Positions 10,631-21,500 of a stretch of 64,000 nt of DNA are shown here, piece by piece; the first letter of the stretch is position 1, and every line of letters starts with the position of its first letter. Below the pieces are notes generated by a model. That model searched no databases. It saw only the letters and a list, made by a program, of their open reading frames with translations, and was not told the DNA's origin. Origin of the DNA: Hydrangea macrophylla. Lineage: Eukaryota > Streptophyta > Magnoliopsida > Cornales > Hydrangeaceae. The translations under genes were made by a program, and so were the position numbers. The DNA lies in NCBI GenBank assembly GCA_033977485.1, contig CM066991.1:56725350-56789349 (forward strand), read 5' to 3'.

Positions 10631-11999
10631 TGATCTTGTCAGAATCAAGATATAAAAGTATGCTTATTTATGCTTTACTTTCAAAAGATTTGTAGTGTGG
10701 AAAGTAAAGGTCGAACCCACAGAGATTGTTAATTTTTAATCCTATAATTATTAGAGTCTAATCTATCTAGTTATAAGAAAATCGGAAGTTGAATTGATTT
10801 AGGTTTTGATTATCACTACTAATTTAAACTACGCATTAAACTATGAAATTTTAGAAATAAGATCTAGAATTAAATCTAAGTAAACTTATATGTGAAATTG
10901 GAAATTGGTTTAAATATATGGAGATGGGATCTAGGATTACAAATCCACCACTGACTATGCATTGAGGGTCTATACTTCTTATTCTAAGTTCTATGTTTGG
11001 ATAGTTATGATCTATTGTAGCTACAAGCCCAATAGTATCGTCAAGAAGATATCGTTAGTTTAATCTAAACATAATCCATCTATGGTTCACATGAATTATC
11101 TACCTATGACTAGGGTGTAGCATAACTCATCTTTCCTAAGCATGGATTATAAAAGATGTAAACATCACAATCAAATAAGCACCATTGTATGTAAATACTC
11201 CTATCAATCACAGAAATCAAGGACTATTGAGTTCAATAAGCATAAGGAAAAATCTAAGACAAGAATAGATCCAAAATACTCTTGATTATTAACATTAAAA
11301 ACTGATTATATAAAATCCACCAACATACAATCACTATCCCAAAACATAAAATCTTAAAATAGAAAAGCATAGAATCCCCCTTTACATAACTAGGGTTTCA
11401 TTGAAACCCTAGATTAGGAGTTTAGTGGCTCATGATGGGTGAAAGCATGAAGATGGAGTTGATGTAAGCCATTAGAAACCTTCAAGCTTGCTCTTCCCTT
11501 TCCTCTTGCCTTCAATGAGTGTATGTGAATGGATCTCTAGATGTGTAACCCCTAAAAATCATAAAAACTAGATATATATTAAGTTTACAAGAGATTATCC
11601 AAGCTTTTCTCTCCCGAAACGGATTAAAACAGGTGTTATTTTCAATCTGGACGTCTTCAAGCAGTTTCGTCTTCACAGGGCTCTTCAGAATAGTGAAATA
11701 CGTAAGTTTGCTTTTTGTACGGATCGCGCGAGCGGGCTGCGCGAGCGCGTAAATGGGAGGGTCGCGCGCGCGGATCGCTCGCGCGATTTCTGGGTTTTCG
11801 CGCCCGCGGACCGCGCGCGCGATGTGTCTTTTTCTGCTTCTTTCTTCCTGCTTTTTCACCTATTTTAACCTGATCTCCTCGTTTCCGTCTAAAACCTGAT
11901 AGAAAATAGAAAATAAAGTAAAACTACACAAAAACAAGATAAAAATGACTAACAAATGTAAGTTAAGGATTATAATTAGGATTTGTTCTCTCCCGATCA
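10631..11999 (-). repeat. 3' LTR of the full-length element (1369 bp)
   Basis: On - it starts TGATCGGGAG and ends GACAAGATCA. A CG-rich palindrome cluster occupies 11722-11823 (TCGCGCGAG, CGCGCGCG and related words). Relative to the other LTR it keeps an extra 14 bp near 11735-11748 between two GCGCGAGCG words, a slippage-type difference. Confidence 0.95.
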
Positions 12000-12012
12000 C
12001 ACCCCCAAACCT
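12000..12012 (-). promoter_or_regulatory. Polypurine tract
   Basis: On - AGGTTTGGGGGTG directly precedes the LTR start TGATCGGG. This is the normal plus-strand primer position. Near copies of GGTTTGGGGG occur on the same strand at 13915-13926 and 14945-14955. Confidence 0.85.
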
Positions 12013-13943
12013 ACATTTTGCTAGTCCTCGAGCAAAAAGAATAATATAAACTACTAATAATAAAATTCCTAATCCATTTTCGTATGGATAACGATTGCAT
12101 TTAGCCCGTGCAACAAGCCTTTTAAACCTCTAGGTGTCCCTAGTCGGACGAGTGAAGTCTTGTGAGGGTTCTCGTCAACAAGTCACCCACAACCATATTT
12201 ATTAATCTTGTAAAAATTTTATTCAAAATTTTAAATATTTCAATATCACATCCTTTTTCGATAAAACCAACCTCAAGTGAAACTCTAAAATTATCAAGAG
12301 TAAACCAATCATATGCCCTCCTACATTATGAAAAATAATCCGAAAACCCATATATCACCCGAATCAATAGCATATATCGAAGACTCGCATGTGTGTGAAA
12401 TAGTAGTCAAGTGGATACACGGCAACTAGGAACTTGGAATATAAATCAGATAACTATCTAGTGATGCTTCGACTACAAATCTCACGTTGTCAATTACACT
12501 CTAAAATAAATTCACTTTGAAACAGGCGTAAACACTCATATGTATATATATATATGCGAGAAAGAATTATTGTACAAAACAAATAAATTCGCATATGACT
12601 CTCAACAACGCATGACACGACAGAAATAAAATAGTCTCATGAATAGATATCAATCGTCAAATACATATTATTACTACCATGTTTATACTTCCTTATCCTT
12701 ATCGGTCACATATCCAACTCATGTATTCATAGAATCAACTAGGACTTTAGACGGGTTGTAATGTTGGTCAGGGTTAAGGCTTAGAAAAGAAAGGTAAAAG
12801 GGATTCAAAATGTCTGTAAGCACCTAGGAATAGCCTTAACGTGTAACGCAAGGGCTTTACTAGACGACCAGTTATATCATTTTTTCTCTTCTTTTCTTTT
12901 TCAAGAGAATCCTATCCTTTCTTCTTTTTTTAATAACTATTTATTTTTTTTTTTAGATCCTTTTCTTTTACTACTCGATACATCATATTTTTTCCTAGTC
13001 GTTTAATAGCCCAATTTCTTTATGAAAATTATTCTCTAACTACTTTTGGACATAGGGTAGGTAATATTTAATAGTGGCAAACTCCATATCGGAGTGGGTA
13101 AGATAATAGGTGAACAAAGAATGGCTTATTTAAAAATGGCTCAAATGGGTTAACAAGGGATATATATATAAAAAAATATTTATAATGGGTAGGCCTAAGG
13201 TCAAAAAGGTTTATTAGAACAGATGGCCTAGTGTCATTTTCTAAGAATCACATGATTTTTCAATGTTATGATATAAAAGGAAATATGTTTTTTTTTAAAC
13301 ATGGTAATTCTAATATTCACTCGACTTTCAATCGAAATGAATAAATAATGAGACCAATCGACGAGATAGTGCGATGTGTCAAAGAGATTCGATAAACGTA
13401 ATAAAACCCTCAAAAGGATGATAGGCTCTAAAGCTCACCAGGTTCTAGTCTCCACAATATTACTATTTAGAAATCCAAGGTATATTACAGTTCAATGTTA
13501 ATATGTATCCATATGACTACGTGCAGTGCGACAAGATATGCAAGTATAAGATATAAAACAATGATTCCGATAATATATAATTCTCAAAACATCTTCTCAT
13601 AGATTCGGTAAACATTTGATTATATACTCGTTTAATTCTCAAAATTCCGATGAAATCTGATTATAATAAAAAGGAATGCAATGTTGAACAGTATTAAGAA
13701 ACTTATTTTATTTATTTATAGAACTACTAAAACTTTTGTTTTTTTTTTTTTCAATCGAAATGTTTTACAATGAATTAAAAAAACTAACAAATGAATAAAA
13801 TAACGAATAAAAGAAAACTAACAAAAGAAAACTAACAAAAATACTCTGAAGTACGAAAACAAGAAACTATATGAATAAAACGAAACAAAAGCACTAAAAT
13901 GAAATATCCATATACTCCCCCCAAACCAAATCACTGCATGTCC
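12013..13943 (-). other. 3' untranslated region of the full-length element
   Basis: No coding frame. It holds a purine-rich tract on - (about 12880-12960) and a CTAGAGGTTTAAAAGGCTTG block (on -, about 12110-12140). Both have collinear counterparts in the non-autonomous element at about 41320-41515 and 42180-42210. This shared tail is the best evidence that the two elements belong to one lineage. Confidence 0.6.
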
Positions 13944-14702
13944 CTATGCAGAGGGGAACATGATAATGACATGGATGTAGTCCTCATAGAATATCACCAG
14001 GATGTCCACTCCACGAAAAATGTCTGACGGAGGCTGTACGGCAGATCGAACGTACCAATCCACAAGCTCCCACTCTGGGTGCTCCGCAGGGTCGAACGGG
14101 GGACCTACCTCATCAAAATCAGCATGTAAATCTGAACTCTGACCCTCCTCAATCTCCTCAATAACACTCGGACCCAAATCCACCCTATCATCCTCAGGAC
14201 CGGAATAAGGCGCAAATATCGAGGCAATGTCCTCAGGGGACCAGTCAGGGTGACCCGGACGCTGTCGAACAACGTCCGGCACATAATCAGGTAAGTTCCT
14301 ATATGGATAGGTAACCTCGGTAGTAGGCACACTAGACTCAACAGGGTCAGATAAAGAAATAGCAGCGAATCCTGAGACAACACCCTCATCGTCATCATCA
14401 GTCGAGGAATCGGCCGATTCAGACGAAGACGACTCGGAAGACGTAGGAGGAGCGCCATAAGGGCCATCAATAACAGTAGGGTCATCACCAAACAGGTCAT
14501 CCTCATCGGAATAATCAGAACATCTAAGAATGGGCATACGAGGACGACGACGACACCAGCCGGGACGACCGACCGGACCGTCAGGTTTGGCTAGCCTAGG
14601 ACTAAGCATAGGAGTATCAGAAGACGAGCTGGAGTCAGAATAATAACTCGACTGACTTGGAGACCTATCAGGTGAAGTAGGAGGAGACATCGGGTGGTCC
14701 AT
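13944..14702 (-). CDS. Acidic, serine-rich accessory ORF of the Athila-like element, function unknown
   Basis: Intact 252-residue frame from ATG 14702. The N-terminus is a serine/proline tract (residues 1-35), then basic PGWCRRRPRMP, then acidic serine clusters (SSESSSSESADSSTDDDDE near 85-108), and a more structured C-terminal half with WSPEDIASIFAPYSG and EHPEWELVDWYVRSAV. No zinc finger, protease or membrane segment is evident. It lies after the env-like ORF and is bracketed by two polypurine-like GGTTTGGGGG words. A possible relative is the decayed ORF at 2391-3211. It is the only intact frame of this element, although the element's other genes carry stops. It could act as a regulator or chaperone of the element, but that is speculation. 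Confidence 0.6.
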   Translation of the reverse strand: MDHPMSPPTSPDRSPSQSSYYSDSSSSSDTPMLSPRLAKPDGPVGRPGWCRRRPRMPILRCSDYSDEDDLFGDDPTVIDGPYGAPPTSSESSSSESADSSTDDDDEGVVSGFAAISLSDPVESSVPTTEVTYPYRNLPDYVPDVVRQRPGHPDWSPEDIASIFAPYSGPEDDRVDLGPSVIEEIEEGQSSDLHADFDEVGPPFDPAEHPEWELVDWYVRSAVQPPSDIFRGVDILVIFYEDYIHVIIMFPSA

Positions 14703-15401
14703 GCTATGAGGATGTAGATGATATATATAAGGGCCGAAGTACTATACGGATATTGAAAAAAACAAAAACCTGAAACCACAAATCAAGTCACAATTTAACC
14801 TTATTAGTTAGAAATTGTTAAAAGTACAAAACGTAATCATTACTATTTGCTTGAATATATGGCCATAATTACTATCATAATTTTTTTTTTTTTTATAAAT
14901 GTAAGCACTGGAAGATTGCATTGAAATTGAAATTTTTACAGAATTACCCCCAAACCTGAACCGAAGAGACCCCTGTTCTCGGGCAATGGGTGATAAGATT
15001 GCAATTCAATAGTAAATCAACGACAATTACATCCAAGTGAATAAATGAGACAGTATGTAGCCAAATATGAAATTAAAGCCGTAATGACGAAGAATATCAA
15101 GTTGTGACTAATTAGAGGCAACAGTAATAACACAACTATAAACGAGAAGCAAAAACCACATAATGAAATAAGTACAGACCCAAGTATCAAAAAGAAATAA
15201 TAAAACAAAAACAGAAAATAAACTAACCGGTCGAAGCCGGGTACATCAGAATCCTAATAATAACCAAAAGACTAAATAAAAAAAAAGAAAAAGCAACCAA
15301 ATAAAATAATATACAGGCCCGAATGTCTGAAAATATCTAAATCTCCCATCCAAATACAAGAAAAAGGAAAAATAAATGTCTAATCACCCAACCAAACCCA
15401 A
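14703..15401 (-). other. Spacer between env-like and acidic ORFs
   Basis: AT-rich, with a T-run near 14880-14895 (+) and the polypurine-like word GGTTTGGGGGTAA on - at 14943-14955. No credible coding frame. Confidence 0.5.
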
Positions 15402-16697
15402 CTAATCCTCACCGCCCTCAAGCAATACCAACTCTAGCCCTGTACTCCCCTGCCCCGTGGTCTCATCACCATCTCCATCAGAATCACTCCCATCTCCTCC
15501 ATCTCCATCACCATCATCGCCAGCTACCTCCTCCTCGCCCTGCACCTCACCCTGCTCCTCCTCTGCCACCTGCTGAGCTGGTCGCGGGAAAGCCGACTGG
15601 TATGCAGCCTCTCCCTGAGCCAAAATATCATCCAACTGATCCGGATGAGCCAGTCGGAAATATGAGCGCATGTAGGACTGAAGCCGCATGGTCTCTCCAC
15701 GAAAAGCACAGACGTCCCCATATGTCCAAGCGTAAGGAGTATCCTCCGGGGGAGGGGGACGCTGTGCCGCCTGCTCGCGACGGGCCTGGGCTGCCTCGCG
15801 TGCCCTCCTAACCTCCAAGTCTAAACGATCCAGGCTCAACTTCCAATCGGCGGAAGCGAACTCCGGGATACAGGTATCGATAGGCTCATCGGACGGTATA
15901 GGAAAGGCCTTAGCCCGAAGAATGGCCGTGATGGTGCGAGGATAAGGCAGAAGGGTCTTAGGGTCTATGGCATTATCAATGGCCTGAGTAGTGTGGCGCA
16001 TGCCATCCATAATAACGAGGCCAGGATGGAACCAATCACTACGGTAAACGGCATGGAGGGCGTGGTGGATTGCCTTGGTCCGTTCTTGCTCGTGACCAAG
16101 GGGGTACAGGTTGCGTTTAAAAACATGGTCGACAAACCACATCTGGCGGGGCATGTGCGAACGTCGTATAGACTGCCCCGACCCAGAGCGACCGGCACAC
16201 ATGTCCTGGATAATGTGTATAAAGGAGTGGGCTTTGGTTAGGACATTGAGTTTAGGCACGTGGTAAGAATGGGAGGGAAGGTGAAGGATTTCGGTGATGT
16301 TGTCTGGGTTTAGGGTGATGTCGTGGCCATCTATGGTAGTGGAGATAAAGGCGTGTTGGCTGAGGGATTGTTTATGGTAGCGTAGGTTTTGGTAAAATAG
16401 GCGGACGAGGCGGGGGTAACTAATTAGGTCGGGGTTTCTAAAGTATAGCTGTGGGGCCAATTTATGGGCTACTAGGTTGTTATGGCCCCATTTGGCGTCT
16501 TTATCAGACGCGAAATAGTCAGAGTCTATTGCCGCCTCGTGATTCAGGCCGCAGTTTACATATTTGGGGCCTAGGTCGTTGGGGTTCGGGTCGTCTGGGG
16601 GAGGTGGTGGAGGTGGTCCAGTTTGTTTTTATTTTCCTTTTGACTTTTTCTGGGGCAGTTGGGAAGAAGAAGCGGATCGTACGGTTCTTTTTGTCAT
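15402..16697 (-). pseudogene. Env-like ORF of the Athila-like element, one premature stop
   Basis: The natural start is ATG 16697. The frame has a TAA at 16629-16631 (codon 23) and then runs to 15402, 431 codons in all. The first residues are basic (TKRTVRSASSSQLPQKKSKGK), followed by a proline run and then the conserved region: KWGHNNLVAHKLAPQLYF, SYPRLVRLFYQNLRYH, DITLNPDNITEILHLPS, FVDHVFKRNLYPLGH and ILRAKAFPIPSDEPID. The C-terminus is coiled-coil-like, alanine/arginine rich, then acidic with GDDGDGDGG repeats. It matches the 'putative plant transposon protein' family seen at 4277-4831. No signal peptide or clear membrane span is visible. A splice acceptor (TTCTTTTCTAG, - strand near 16775) precedes it. 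Confidence 0.75.
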
Positions 16698-18589
16698 TGT
16701 TGGAAAAGGTTGGTACGATTTTTTAGAAAAATTTTGAAAATGTGGGCTTTAAAATAGGGATATGCCTAGAAAAGAAAAAAGAAAGGGATAGGGGGAAGGG
16801 GTCACCTGCAAGAAAAACACGTCCCGGCAAGGGACACAATCAATAGAAAGAACTTTAACAGTTTAAAAGAAATTGGGGTTCACGGGGGAACACCCAGCAA
16901 CTGTGAGAAGAGCCGATCCCTTCCCACCCACTGTCCCGACAAGGGCACACACTGTGCGGCAAGTCACGGGGTACTTGCCGCGTGTTAATTAACAATGTAT
17001 ATACATATAAGTTAAATCATTTGCTGAAATAATCAATGCAGATGTCCATATCGTGACTTCGAGTGTGTGTTTCATTGTCTTGTTAGCTCAATTCATAAAG
17101 GGCAGGACTCCGTCAAGAATGTTTAATCAAGAATTTTCAACATTCAACTCTATGTTGTCAAAGAAACATTTAAAGATTAAACGAGGATGTAATTGTGAGG
17201 TGACATACTAAAGTTCCAAATGCCATTCAATAGAATTTCACAATCCAAATTGTGTTCGCAATTTAAAACATAGCCCCTCGCTGTTTGTATGTTAAAATAT
17301 GGATATCTAGCTTAGGCCAATTTTATATAGGGTCATGAATTCATACATTGGTAACTTCGCTGTCCAAAGTTGGTCTCGAGAATTACATTGTCATCAGGAA
17401 ATTAGAATGAAGCATCATATAAGAGCAACTTCTATTTTAATTGTAATTCATTATTTTTAAGTCGCGATCAGGATGTCAGTTGAACATCACTAGGCTTATG
17501 ACAACTGTAACAATGCAGAGTGAATGTGTGTAGATCTACATACATATATATATATATGTATATGTATATATAAATGTCCAGCTATACAGAGACAAGAAGC
17601 CCCACACTTTATAAAAAAAATTGAACTATTCAGAGTTAAAATAGTTTAATTCAGAGGTTAGGGTTTATATATAAAGGCAATCCAACTAAATCTGTGTATG
17701 TGTATATTTCAGAGAAAACCCCAAATTCAAAACCCTAGATCTACACAATGGGTGTATATATCCGGGTAAATAAAGAAATACCTAAGGGAGTGTATGTATT
17801 TACTCACTTAGAGATACCTATGTATCGATATATGTATATATATTTATATGTGTAACTATAAATGGGTGTGCATGATACCTTTATAGGGAGGGTACAGAGA
17901 CAAGAAGAGTGGCCCCGATTTGTGGTTTCAGCCTCGGCGGAAGTGATTAGCGGCGTCCGGTGGGTTCGGTGTTCCGGCGGTGGTCCGTGGTGATGTGAAG
18001 TGATGATGATCGGTGGTGGTGTGGTGGTAGAAGGTGGTGGTTCGTTGTGGAGAGAGAGAAGAAGAGAATCGCCGGGAGAGAGAGACACAGAGAAAAAGAG
18101 AGAGAAGAAATTTCGGAGAAATTAGGGCACCGCCCTATAGTTAAAGGGACAGGATCCTCGCGCGAGCGCGGCTCGCGCGCGCGGATCCCTCCGCAAGGAA
18201 AAGCTGAGACTATGTTTTTGGTTTCTTAAAAATTGTTCCAAGTGTAAGGTCCGCTTGAGCGGGTCGCGCCAGCGAGGACCTCGCGGGCGCGATTTCTGGC
18301 GTGAAAAGAAACTGAGGGTCCTTTTTTAAACTTTCAAAAATTTTTGACTAAGGGGATATCTCGCGCGAGCGGGCCGCGCGCGCGAGATGCTAAGTTCTCA
18401 TTTTTCTTTTCTGTTTTCTTGTATCCATGTTCTATGATTGAAAATTTTCATCTTTTGGGTATTTACAAACTCAGACATTGGCCAAAACTACTCACTCGTG
18501 TACAAAATTAAAGAAAATTCTAACTAACGCTTGGGTTACCTCCCAAGAAGTGCTAAGTTTTACGTCGCTAGCTCGACCGATGCACGTGC
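16698..18589 (-). promoter_or_regulatory. pol-env spacer with LTR-type palindromes and CT-rich leader (candidate internal promoter)
   Basis: Right after pol, CG-rich palindromes recur: TCGCGCGA/CGCGCGCGCG pairs at 18361-18384 and 18158-18183, with a CCGCTTGAGCGG hairpin at 18251-18262 between them. The same words make up the cluster in this element's own LTR (11722-11823). On -, a CT-rich tract (18115-18045) and CCACC-rich sequence follow, then a possible donor (AAAG|GTATCA near 17875) and an acceptor near 16775. This is the same order as at 3596-4265. Microsatellite-like TA/TG tracts lie at 17540-17570 and 17815-17860. Promoter activity is inferred. Confidence 0.45.
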
Positions 18590-21500
18590 TCAGTCGAGAT
18601 AGACCGGATCTACCAGGTCTATAGATTTGATTTCTCTCTCTTCTGTTTCCTTGGTTCGATACGGCTTAAGTCGTTGTCCGTTTACTTTAAACGGTGTTCC
18701 ACCGTTCATATCTTGGATTTCGATCGCTCCATGCGGGAACACTTGCGTTATAGTGAACGAACCATCCCATCGGGACCGTAGCTTTCCCGGGAATAATCTT
18801 AATTTCGAATTAAACAACCAAACGCGTTGTCCGACCTCAAAATTCTTCCTTATAATCATTTTATCGTGGAAAGCTTTAGATCGTTCTTTATAGATTCTTG
18901 AGTTTTCATACGCTTCCTTTCTCAATTCTTCAAGTTCTTGCAATTGAAGTTTACGATGACATCCTGCCGCTTTTATATCTTGGTTAAACGTTTTTACGGC
19001 CCAATAGGATCGATGTTCGAGTTCCACCGGTAGGTGGCACGCTTTTCCAAATACTAGTCGGTACGGAGACATCCCAATAGGAGTTTTAAACGCTGTACGA
19101 TATGCCCAAAGCGCATCGGTCAGTTGTTGTGACCAATCTTTACGGTCTGGACGTACCGTTTTTTCTAATATACTTTTGACCTCTCTATTAGTCACTTCAA
19201 CTTGGCCTTGGGTTTGCGGATGGTATGCGGTCCCTACTTTATGGGTGACAGAGTACTTCCGGACAAGTGCTTCAAAGTAACGATTACATAAATATTTACC
19301 TCCGTCGCTTATAATCGCTCGTGGTGTACCGAATCGACAAAATATATTATCTTTAATAAAAGAAACCACAACTTTATGGTCGTTGGTTCTCGTCGCCACT
19401 GCCTCCACCCACTTAGAAACATAGTCGATCGCGACTAAAATATATTCGAAACCACAAGACGAGGGAAACGGACCCATAAAGTCGATGCCCCAAACGTCAA
19501 ATATTTCTATAATAAGGATTGGGGTCATGGGCATCGCATCACGATGTGACATATTTCCTGTTTGTTGACAACGTACGCAGTTCTGACAGAATTCATGTGC
19601 ATCTTTAAACAATGTTGGCCAATATAACCCACTTTGGAGGACTTTAGCGGCCGTACGACGGCCACCAAAGTGTCCTCCGCATTCTAGAGAATGACAAAAA
19701 TTTAATATGGATTTGAATTCACTCTCCAGAACACAACGTCGTATAATTTGATCAGAACAGTGTTTAAATAACAATGGGTCATCCCAGTAATAATGTTTAA
19801 TTTGAGAAAAGAACCGATCTTTGTCTAAACGAGACCACATATGCGGGATATATCCCGTAGCTAAGAAATTAACGATGTCACTGAACCATGGACGATTTAC
19901 GGCAGATAATGCAAATAATTGCTCGTCCGGAAATGAATCCTGGAGAGGGGTTATATCGTTAGATTCAACAAGGATTCGCGACAAATGGTCAGCGACAACA
20001 TTTTCTGAACCTTTCTTATCTCGTATTTCATAGTTGAACTCTCGTAGGAGTAAAATCCATCGAATTAGTCTCGGTTTTGTTTCCTTCTTATTCAACAAGT
20101 GACGCAATGCGGCATGATCAGTATAGACTATAACTTTTGACCCTAATAAGTACGAACGAAATTTGTCAAGGGCAAACACAACAGCAAGTAATTCTTTTTC
20201 AGTTGTTGTGTAGTTCAATTGCGCGTCATTTAGTGTTTTACTCGCATAATAAATTACGTGAGGGATTTTATTCACTTTTTGCCCCAACACAGCTCCAACG
20301 GCATAATCGGAAGCATCACACATCAATTCAAATGGTAATGACCAATCAGGGGATTGGATTACCGGAGCCGTGGATAGTAAAGTGCGTAACGTTTCAAAAG
20401 CCTTCAGACAGTCATTGTCAAAGACAAAAGGAACATCCTTGGCAAGCAGGTTGCACAAGGGGCGTGAAATTTTACTAAAGTCTTTGATAAATCGTCTATA
20501 AAAACCAGCGTGACCTAGAAAGGAACGGATCTAACGAATGGATGATGTTGGTGGAAGTTTGTCTATTAACTCGACTTTCGCTTTATCAACCTCTATACCT
20601 CTCTTGGAAACAACGTGACCCAAGACTATTCCCTCTTGAACCATGAAATGGCTCTTCTCCCAACTTAATACCAAATTTGCTTCCTCGCACCGGGCGAGGA
20701 CTTTTGTCAGATTTTGGAGGCATTCATCGAATGTAGGTCCGAAAACGGAGAAATCGTCGATGAATACCTCGAGAAATTTCTCAACCATGTCCGAGAAAAT
20801 TGCCATCATACACCGTTGAAAGGTTGCCGGTGCATTGTACAAGCCAAACGGTATACGTCGGTAAGCAAAGGTTCCAAAAGGACAGGTGAACGTTGTCTTT
20901 TCTTGGTCATCGGGGTAAACGGGCACCTGGTTGTAACCAGAGTATCCATCTAAGAAACAATAATAACTCTGACCGGACAGACATTCTAGGATTTGATCAA
21001 TAAATGGGAGAGGGAAATGATCCTTACGAGTCATCATGTTAAGTTTTCTATAGTCAATGCAAACCCGCCAACCGGTAGTTTGACGGGTGGGTATAAGGAC
21101 TCCCTTTTCGTTGGGTACAACCGTGATACCTGATTTCTTTGGGACAACCTGAGTTGGGCTGACCCAGTTACTATCGGAGATCGGGTATATAATACCGACA
21201 TCTAAGAGTTTAATCACTTCCTTCATAACCACTTCTTTCATGTTAGGGTTGAGACGTCGTTGCATTTCCCTAGATGGTTTAGCATTTTCTTCTAAATTTA
21301 TTCTATGCATGCAAACTGACGGGTCAATTCCTTTTAGATCAGCGACCGTCCATCCAATCGCCTTTTTATGATTACCTAGAACCTGTATTAGTTGTACTTC
21401 CTGAATTTCAGTTAAATTTGACGCGATTATAACAGGAAGGGTTGCGTTCGTTCCTAGGAATGCATATTTTAAAGAATCCGACAATGGCTTAAGTTCGAGC

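Noticed and set aside
11512..11859. 115-codon minus-strand frame in the LTR
   Set aside because: It lies within LTR promoter and leader sequence, its second copy (25760-25987 region) is not open in the same way, and no family is recognised.
14105..14506. 133-codon minus-strand frame
   Set aside because: Overlaps the acidic ORF in another frame and consists of L/R-rich shadow translation.
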